9,978 bases of DNA, taken from positions 1-9,978 of the forward strand of contig DJPO01000067.1 in the NCBI GenBank assembly GCA_002437405.1, in the 5' to 3' direction. Shown piece after piece: positions 1 to 4,705 of the stretch. Source of the DNA: Opitutia bacterium UBA6410. Its GTDB lineage: Bacteria > Verrucomicrobiota > Verrucomicrobiia > Opitutales > Intestinicryptomonadaceae. How positions within the stretch are numbered: position 1 is the first letter of the stretch; every line of letters starts with the position of its first letter. A program made the position numbers and the translations under genes. The notes under the pieces are model-generated. The model did no database searches and was not told the DNA's origin. It saw nothing but the letters and a program-made list of their open reading frames with translations.

Positions 1-60
1 TAAGAATAGAAAAAACTCCCCCCACGCAAAAAACCCAAAAAACCGAGGCAACGGCACCCC

Positions 61-193
61 GATTTGGCGTCTCGATTTTGGAGCTAAAAAACAGACACTA
101 AAAAACGGGGAAGCTCGCAGCGTATTAGACATACGTAAGAGTTTCCCCGATTTTTTAGTGGCTGTTTTTTAGCCCAAAAGCGTTCGCCAAATC
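61..193. repeat. 133-nt near-perfect palindrome with GATTTGGCG ends
   Basis: The two halves fold on each other almost completely, about 53 base pairs. The ends are GATTTGGCG (61-69) and CGCCAAATC (185-193). After a small internal loop come TTTTGG (76-81)/CCAAAA (174-179), a one-base bulge (A82), GCTAAAAAACAG (83-94)/CTGTTTTTTAGC (162-173), one mismatch (A95/G161), CACTAAAAAA (96-105)/TTTTTTAGTG (151-160), a bulged A150, CGGGGAA (106-112)/TTCCCCG (143-149), CTC/GAG with its neighbouring C-G pair, a second internal loop, and CGTAT (121-125)/ATACG (131-135) around the loop TAGAC. It overlaps the fabD stop codon (192-194). Size and shape fit a palindromic mobile element (MITE/REP-like) or an oversized terminator. 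No target-site duplication is visible, since the flanking bases differ. Confidence 0.85.
100..156. terminator. Bidirectional intrinsic terminator downstream of fabD
   Basis: This is the core of the larger palindrome. The stem CGGGGAA (106-112)/TTCCCCG (143-149) extends inward through CTC/GAG and CGTAT/ATACG. It is bordered by exactly six A on the left (100-105) and six T on the right (151-156). Read on the minus strand it is a GC-rich stem followed immediately by T6, fitting termination of the mla-fabD transcript. On the plus strand a single A separates stem and T6, so it could also stop a convergent gene ending left of the window. Confidence 0.8.
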
Positions 194-1094
194 AGAGGTC
201 GGAGATTTCGGCGATTGACTTTATTTCCAGGGTTTTGTCGATTCTGCGAACCATTCCAGCCAATACTCCTCCCGGGCCGCATTCGTAGAATTTTTCAATT
301 CCCAATTTTGCCGCATTCTTTACGCAGTCTTCCCACCTTACCGTTTTTACCACCTGCTTTACCAAGTTCTTTTTGATTTCGGTCGGATCGAAAACCGCGT
401 CGCCCGTTACGTTCGTGAATACGGGGATTCTCGGGCTCTTGAATTCGATGCCCTCCAAGAATTCCTCGAATTTTTTGCGCGCGGGTTCCATAAGCCTGCT
501 GTGGTATGCTCCCGCAACCTTCAGCATAACTACCAATTTAAACGCCTTTCTGCTCTTCGCCGCTTCGACCGCCGCCGCAACTTTCGCGGCTTCGCCCGAA
601 ATTACGACTTGGCCGGGGCAGTTGATGTTCGACATATCCACGTCGAACTCCTTGCAATATTCGGCGACCGACTCGGGAGTCCCGCCGATAAAGCTCGCCA
701 TCGCTCCCTGCGAAGCGTCGCACGCCTCCTGCATAAGCCTGCCGCGCTCTGCGACGATTTTCAGCCCCTCTTCGAAAGAGAAAGTGCCCGCAAACGCGTG
801 CGCCGTGAGCTCGCCGAGCGACAAGCCAAGAGCCGTCGCAGGTTCGCCCAAGATTCCCTTTTCGCGCATTATTTGGACAACCGCAAAACCGTGCAGAAAA
901 AGAGCGGGCTGGCAAATGCTCGTTTTCGTCAAATCCGACGACGGCCCCTCGAAGCAATATTTGGAAAGCTTCATCGAGAGGGCGTCGTCGGCTCTGTTGA
1001 AGAGCTCCCTTACCGCTTCGCTACTTTCGTACAGCGATTTCGCCATTCCGACGCTTTGCGCGCCCTGTCCGGAGAATAATAATCCTGTTTTCAT
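192..1094 (-). CDS. fabD: Malonyl-CoA:ACP transacylase (FabD)
   Basis: This 300-residue cytoplasmic enzyme moves the malonyl group from CoA to acyl carrier protein, supplying the extender unit for type II fatty-acid synthesis. The full-length family pattern is visible: the N-terminal GQGAQ oxyanion loop (residues 9-13), the nucleophile elbow G-L-S-L-G-E with catalytic Ser92, Arg117 for the malonyl carboxylate, the NxxCPGQVVISG strand (158-168), catalytic His198 in AYHSRLM, Gln247, and the C-terminal YECGPGGVL segment (270-278). The elbow has Leu where E. coli has His (GHSLGE). From memory, the GLSLGE form and the FAGTFSFEEGLK stretch that follows recall plant plastid and chlamydial enzymes. 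The ATG start lies 6 nt after the stop of the lipoprotein gene with no clear Shine-Dalgarno, suggesting translational coupling as the last gene of the operon. The TGA stop (192-194) overlaps the edge of a large palindrome. Identity is very secure. Confidence 0.97.
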   Translation of the reverse strand: MKTGLLFSGQGAQSVGMAKSLYESSEAVRELFNRADDALSMKLSKYCFEGPSSDLTKTSICQPALFLHGFAVVQIMREKGILGEPATALGLSLGELTAHAFAGTFSFEEGLKIVAERGRLMQEACDASQGAMASFIGGTPESVAEYCKEFDVDMSNINCPGQVVISGEAAKVAAAVEAAKSRKAFKLVVMLKVAGAYHSRLMEPARKKFEEFLEGIEFKSPRIPVFTNVTGDAVFDPTEIKKNLVKQVVKTVRWEDCVKNAAKLGIEKFYECGPGGVLAGMVRRIDKTLEIKSIAEISDL

Positions 1095-1100
1095 ATTTTA

Positions 1101-1703
1101 TTATTTGTTAGAGCCCGCGAGGGAATCGGCGATTTGCGCCGACAACTGCGCGAGCAGTTTGTTTATGGCCTCGACATAACCGTCGTATCCGTTTTGTGCC
1201 GAAACCGTAAATTTGAAAGATTTTACCGTTGCGCCCTTTTTGTCGGGCAAATCGAGCTGCCATTTGCCCGCGAGGACTACGTCGGAATCCAATTTTCCCA
1301 AACATTCGTACAGATAAATTTTCAGCGAGCAAGTTTTTTCGCTCGCGGGGGCGACGGAGGGGTACGCGAAGACCGTCGCAACGCCCGTGGACTCGATGTT
1401 GACCGCGATTGCGCGTTCGATTCCGTTTGCTGGCAGTTCCGCCCATCTGTCGAATTCGGAGATTTCGAGCTTGTCGCCCTGCCCGCACGAAACTATTTGG
1501 GTTCGTGTCATATATTGCGGAATTTGAATCGATTGCAAATTTACCCAGAAGCGGTTTTCGTATTTTTTTTCGGAAGGCATTGCCTTAACCATATAGAAAA
1601 CCGTCGTGTCCGCCGTGGGGGCGAGAATGTCGGAAAGGCAGCCCGAGAGGAACGCCGAGGAAAGCGCGAAAACGCAGAAAATTGCCGATTTAAAAATTTT
1701 CAT
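1101..1703 (-). CDS. PqiC/YmbA-type ABC-transport auxiliary lipoprotein
   Basis: A 200-residue lipoprotein that probably forms the outer-membrane-side partner of the MCE lipid transporter encoded just upstream. The N-terminus is a lipoprotein signal (basic MKIFK, hydrophobic core, lipobox L19-S20-G21-C22), so mature Cys22 should be lipidated. The body matches the ABC_trans_aux family (PqiC/YmbA, formerly DUF330) through two hallmark stretches: IQIPQYMTRTQIV (59-71), and ISEFDRWAEL followed by PANGIERAI (81-99). Three further Cys residues (73, 125, 134) lie in the mature protein and could pair in the periplasm. The ATG sits one base after the mlaD stop (TAA T ATG) without a recognisable ribosome-binding site, so it is probably translationally coupled. 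In E. coli PqiC works with PqiA/PqiB, whereas here the partner genes are of Mla type. Family is confident; outer-membrane location is inferred, since the residues after Cys22 (Leu-Ser) are not an inner-membrane Asp retention signal. Confidence 0.9.
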   Translation of the reverse strand: MKIFKSAIFCVFALSSAFLSGCLSDILAPTADTTVFYMVKAMPSEKKYENRFWVNLQSIQIPQYMTRTQIVSCGQGDKLEISEFDRWAELPANGIERAIAVNIESTGVATVFAYPSVAPASEKTCSLKIYLYECLGKLDSDVVLAGKWQLDLPDKKGATVKSFKFTVSAQNGYDGYVEAINKLLAQLSAQIADSLAGSNK

Positions 1704-1704
1704 A

Positions 1705-2694
1705 TTAGTTTGATTTGATTTTCGATTTGTCCTTGCCCGTCAAGAGGGAGTTGGGGTTGCGCTGGAGATAGTCCGCAAAATTCGAGAAATTGGTCATCGC
1801 GTCGTTGAACGACTTGAACATAATCGCGATTTGGTATCTGAACGGCGACTGGGGGGCGATTATCGTGTTGAGGTTTTTCAGCAGCTCCTCGCTGTGCCCG
1901 AGCAGCGAATCGGTCTTGCCCGAAAGGCTCGCGAGCTGCGCGCGGGCGTCTTTTACCAAAGAGTCGGAAGAGTCGAGCAGTCTGTCAAGCTTTTTGATGG
2001 CCGCCGAAATATCCTTGTCGGAAGCGAGGGTTTCGACGCTCGAGAGGGCTGCAACCGCCTTGTCGCTAATCGCCTTGGCGTCGACATCGTCGAGCTTTTG
2101 GCTGGTTTTCGCCAAGACGGCGTTCAGGTTGTTGCCTATTGAGGCGAAGTCGATTTTCGAAATGTCGGTCATCGTCTTTTCGAGCCCCTTGGCGAGCTCC
2201 GCAAGCCCCGATTTCGCCGCGGGGATTTCCTTAAAGCGCGTCCCCGCGTATTTGATTTCGTACGATTCCCCCCTGTCGGCGATGAAGTCGAGCTCGACGT
2301 AAAGCATACCCGTTACAATACTCTGGTAGTTAAGGCGCGCGCGCAAGCCCTCGGCGATTTGCTCGTCAATCCACTCATCGAAGTTTTTGAATTTTTTGCC
2401 GGTTTTGCGCCTGAGCTGGTCGATGTCGATTGAATAGACGACCGAAACGGAGCTTTCTTTAATATTCTTCGAGGAACTGATGAAAATGCCCTCGACCTTC
2501 CCGATTTTCACGCCCTTGTACTTCAGCGGCGCGCCGACGTCGAGCCCGTTGACGGTTTCGGAGAAGAACGATATGAACGTCTGTGTGCGGGCGAAGAACT
2601 TCGCCGCGCCGAAAACCATAACGGCGGCGACCGCGATAATCGAAGCGGCAATCACGAACATTCCGATTGCGGCGGGGCTTATTTTATTTTTCAT
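1705..2694 (-). CDS. mlaD: MCE-domain lipid-transport protein (MlaD/PqiB-like)
   Basis: A 329-residue periplasmic protein anchored in the inner membrane that should bind lipid and form the ring on top of the MlaE/MlaF transporter. Residues 8-32 form a single N-terminal transmembrane helix. One MCE domain follows at about 38-145, with the characteristic VNGLDVGAPLKYKGVKIGKV stretch (48-67). Residues about 160-310 are rich in Leu/Ala/Asp/Lys and predicted largely helical, consistent with a coiled-coil tube longer than in the short E. coli MlaD (183 aa). The end, SPFRYQIAIMF...FADYLQRNPNSLLTGK (283-321), recalls the C-terminus of PqiB/YebT-type proteins, which fits the PqiC-like gene next door. 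I chose the ATG at 2694 rather than the in-frame TTG at 2712, because AAGGA (2704-2700) lies 5 nt upstream of the ATG and the protein then begins MKNKISP directly before the membrane helix. It overlaps the end of mlaF by 11 nt. Confidence 0.93.
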   Translation of the reverse strand: MKNKISPAAIGMFVIAASIIAVAAVMVFGAAKFFARTQTFISFFSETVNGLDVGAPLKYKGVKIGKVEGIFISSSKNIKESSVSVVYSIDIDQLRRKTGKKFKNFDEWIDEQIAEGLRARLNYQSIVTGMLYVELDFIADRGESYEIKYAGTRFKEIPAAKSGLAELAKGLEKTMTDISKIDFASIGNNLNAVLAKTSQKLDDVDAKAISDKAVAALSSVETLASDKDISAAIKKLDRLLDSSDSLVKDARAQLASLSGKTDSLLGHSEELLKNLNTIIAPQSPFRYQIAIMFKSFNDAMTNFSNFADYLQRNPNSLLTGKDKSKIKSN

Positions 2695-3478
2695 AAATAT
2701 CCTTGTTTTCAAGCGGATCTACGCCGCGGTTCAAAAATACCCTAACGTCCCTGTCGTCGGCTTTGAGCAAGTCGCGGGGTGCGCCGATGGCAGTTTGGCG
2801 TTTCGTCTTGGCGTCGAGGAAAACCACCCTGTCGGCGATGTCGAAAATGCTGGCGAGCTCGTGGGAGACGATGATAACCGTTGCGCCGAGCGAGTCGCGC
2901 AGCTGCAAAATCAGCTGGTCGAGCCTATGGGAGGAGACGGGGTCGAGCCCCGCGCTGGGTTCGTCGAAAAACAAGACGAGCGGGTCGAGCGCAATGGCTC
3001 TTGCCAGCCCCGCGCGTTTTGCCATACCGCCGCTGATTTCCGACGGATAGAACGAGCCGAAGCCGTTGAGACCCACGAGCGCGAGTTTCAAGTCGGCGAC
3101 CTCCTCGGCGGCGGAATCCGAAAGCCCGAGAAATTCGGTTATCGGCAGCATTACGTTTTCCGCGAGCGTCATACTGCTCCAGAGCGCGCCGCCCTGATAG
3201 AGAATCCCGAATTCGCGCAAAATCTCGAGCCTGCGCTCCTCCGTCGCGCCCGAAAAGTCCTCGCCGCGGTAGAGGATTCTGCCCGAGGCGGGTTTGACAA
3301 GCCCAATCATATGGCGCAAAAGCGTACTTTTGCCGCAACCGCTGCCGCCGATTATGAAAACGATTTCGCCGCGCTTTACCGAGAAATTTATGTCGCGCAT
3401 AACGACGTAGTCGCCGTACGCCATCGTGAGGGATTCGACCTTGAAAACTTCGTCCTGTTGTCGCGTTGAGTCGCTCAT
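2684..3478 (-). CDS. mlaF: ABC transporter ATPase of MCE lipid-transport system (MlaF)
   Basis: A 264-residue cytoplasmic ATPase that drives lipid transport by the MlaE permease. All ABC motifs are present: Walker A GGSGCGKS (44-51), Q-loop Gln95 in LYQGGALW, the signature S-E-I-S-G-G-M-A-K-R (146-155), Walker B LVLFFDE (167-173), D-loop SAGLDP (175-180) and the switch His206. The FQ/YQ-GGALW-SMT segment and an SGGM signature followed by K-R are typical of the MlaF/TTG2A subfamily. The start is the ATG at 3478. Its ATGA overlaps the TGA stop of mlaE by 4 nt, a classic coupling arrangement. The same reading frame stays open for a further 337 codons upstream, but that stretch lies across mlaE, is Arg-rich and shows no family pattern, so it is not part of the protein. 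All catalytic residues are intact and the gene should be functional. Confidence 0.96.
   Translation of the reverse strand: MSDSTRQQDEVFKVESLTMAYGDYVVMRDINFSVKRGEIVFIIGGSGCGKSTLLRHMIGLVKPASGRILYRGEDFSGATEERRLEILREFGILYQGGALWSSMTLAENVMLPITEFLGLSDSAAEEVADLKLALVGLNGFGSFYPSEISGGMAKRAGLARAIALDPLVLFFDEPSAGLDPVSSHRLDQLILQLRDSLGATVIIVSHELASIFDIADRVVFLDAKTKRQTAIGAPRDLLKADDRDVRVFLNRGVDPLENKDIYEK
2700..2704 (-). promoter_or_regulatory. Ribosome-binding site deciding the ATG start of mlaD
   Basis: AAGGA on the minus strand lies 5 nt upstream of the ATG at 2694, inside the last codons of mlaF. It favours this ATG over the in-frame TTG at 2712, which has no purine-rich box at suitable distance and would add six residues (MKTRIF) before the membrane anchor. 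Confidence 0.65.
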
Positions 3479-4650
3479 ATATCGAAAATTGTGAAGATTA
3501 CGGCGAAAACCGCGTCGGCGACGATAATCCAAGTGATGCTTTGCACGACAGCCGACGTCGTCGCAAGCCCCACCCCCGAAGAGCTCTTTTCGCAAGCGAG
3601 CCCCTGACGGCAGCCGATTATCCCGACAATCAGCCCGAAGATAAAACTCTTGCCGATACCCGTCGAGAGCTGGACGAGATTCAGCGCGGCAATCGAACGC
3701 CCCGCGTACTGCTCGTAGGAAATATCGAACATGCCAACGCCGATGACGAGCCCGCCAATCATGCCGATTACGTCGGCGAAAATCGTCAAAAGCGGGAAAG
3801 TTATGAAAAGCGCGAGTATGCGCGGGAATACCAAAAACTCCATCGGCGAAATCCCGAAAGTCCTGAACGCGGAGATTTCCTCGTTGACTTTCATCGACCC
3901 GAGCTCGGCGGCAAAAGCCGCGCCCGTCCTGCCGCTCATGACAATGCCGACCATTATCGCGCCCATTTCGCGCACCATCGCGATTCCAACGAGGTCGGCG
4001 ACGAAGATTTCCGAGCCGTATTTCGCCAGCTGAATCGCGCCGACGAATGCCAGAATAAGCCCGACCAAAAAGCTGATGAGAGCTACAATCGGCAACGCCT
4101 CGGGCCCCGAACGCTGGGTCAGCAACGCCAAGTCGCGGAGTCTGAACCGCGCGCGCCCCGCAAGTGCCGCGAGAGCCGAAAGCACGACCTGCCCGATAAA
4201 TTCGGAAACGGAATTGAAAGAGCTGAAAACCCCGATTGCGCGGCTGCCGACTTTCCCCAAAAGCCCGTCGTATCCGCCCGCGGATTTTCTGGACGCCTCG
4301 TCGGCTTCGGGAACGGCGGTGGCGAGCATAAGCATAGAACGCGCGCCGTCGGGGACTGACTGGGTGTCGAAGGAAACTCCGCAGAGTTGGCAGAGCTCGT
4401 AGGTTCGCAAAAGAAGGCTTACGAGGGCGGAATCGGATTCGCCAAGCTCCGACGCGTCGATTTTCAAAACCGACGGCTCGTCGACGCATTTTACGGCGTC
4501 GGCGATTTTGGAGAAATCGGGAAGTTTGTTTTTAAGAAGCCAGTCGCCGCGCAAGTGCAAAACCAGCATCGAGCCTTCGCGCGAGACTTCCGCCGCGGCG
4601 GCCGAAAGCGTCGCGGTGTCGGATTTTGTTTTTTTCGAAAAAAATCCCAC
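3475..4650 (-). CDS. mlaE: STAS-MlaE fusion: permease of MCE lipid-transport system
   Basis: A 391-residue inner-membrane permease of the MlaE/TTG2B family, through which lipid is passed to or from the MCE protein. Residues about 20-115 form a soluble STAS-like domain (LHLRGDW near 31-37; VLKIDASELGESDSALVSLLL at 61-81, where Asp73-Ser74 sit at the usual STAS D-S/T position). It replaces the separate MlaB subunit of E. coli. The permease domain spans about 165-388 with several hydrophobic helices and the family hallmark REMGAIMVGIVMSGRTGAAFAAELGSM (227-253; compare RELGP...AGRVGAAIAAELG of MlaE). The start is a GTG at 4650. AGGA at 4661-4658, 7 nt upstream, is a good Shine-Dalgarno, and a second AAGGA lies only 1 nt from the codon. 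It is the first gene of the mla cluster, 55 nt downstream of the glycosidase gene. Fusions of STAS to MlaE are known in several diderm groups. Confidence 0.95.
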   Translation of the reverse strand: MGFFSKKTKSDTATLSAAAAEVSREGSMLVLHLRGDWLLKNKLPDFSKIADAVKCVDEPSVLKIDASELGESDSALVSLLLRTYELCQLCGVSFDTQSVPDGARSMLMLATAVPEADEASRKSAGGYDGLLGKVGSRAIGVFSSFNSVSEFIGQVVLSALAALAGRARFRLRDLALLTQRSGPEALPIVALISFLVGLILAFVGAIQLAKYGSEIFVADLVGIAMVREMGAIMVGIVMSGRTGAAFAAELGSMKVNEEISAFRTFGISPMEFLVFPRILALFITFPLLTIFADVIGMIGGLVIGVGMFDISYEQYAGRSIAALNLVQLSTGIGKSFIFGLIVGIIGCRQGLACEKSSSGVGLATTSAVVQSITWIIVADAVFAVIFTIFDI

Positions 4651-4651
4651 G

Positions 4652-4661
4652 TCCTTTTCCT
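4652..4661 (-). promoter_or_regulatory. Ribosome-binding site supporting the GTG start of mlaE
   Basis: Read on the minus strand, AGGAAAAGGAC directly precedes the GTG. The first AGGA is 7 nt from the start codon, normal spacing. The second purine box (AAGGA) would be only 1 nt away and is probably not used. No ATG competes nearby, so this site decides the start. It is one of only two convincing Shine-Dalgarno sequences in the cluster, the other being for mlaD. Confidence 0.6.
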
Positions 4662-4670
4662 ATTTTCTCC

Positions 4671-4698
4671 AAAATACACCAAATCGGCGGATTGTAAA
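4671..4698 (-). promoter_or_regulatory. Possible sigma70-like promoter for the mla-fabD operon
   Basis: In the 55-nt gap before mlaE the minus strand carries TTTACA (4698-4693; 5 of 6 to TTGACA) and, after a 16-nt spacer, TATTTT (4676-4671; 4 of 6 to TATAAT). Transcription would begin only about 13-16 nt before the GTG start, a short leader that still contains the Shine-Dalgarno. The gap holds no terminator, so read-through from the glycosidase gene is equally possible. Such boxes arise by chance in AT-rich gaps, so this is a weak call. Confidence 0.3.
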
Positions 4699-4705
4699 GA
4701 AAGAA

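Noticed and set aside
2480..3469. Plus-strand open frame of 329 codons across mlaD/mlaF
   Set aside because: It is antisense to two genes with intact family motifs; its sequence has no domain signal and no plausible start context.
3479..4489. Upstream 337-codon extension of the mlaF frame
   Set aside because: It overlaps mlaE in another frame, is Arg-rich with no recognisable domain, and the MlaF family starts near the ATG at 3478, which shows the classic ATGA overlap.
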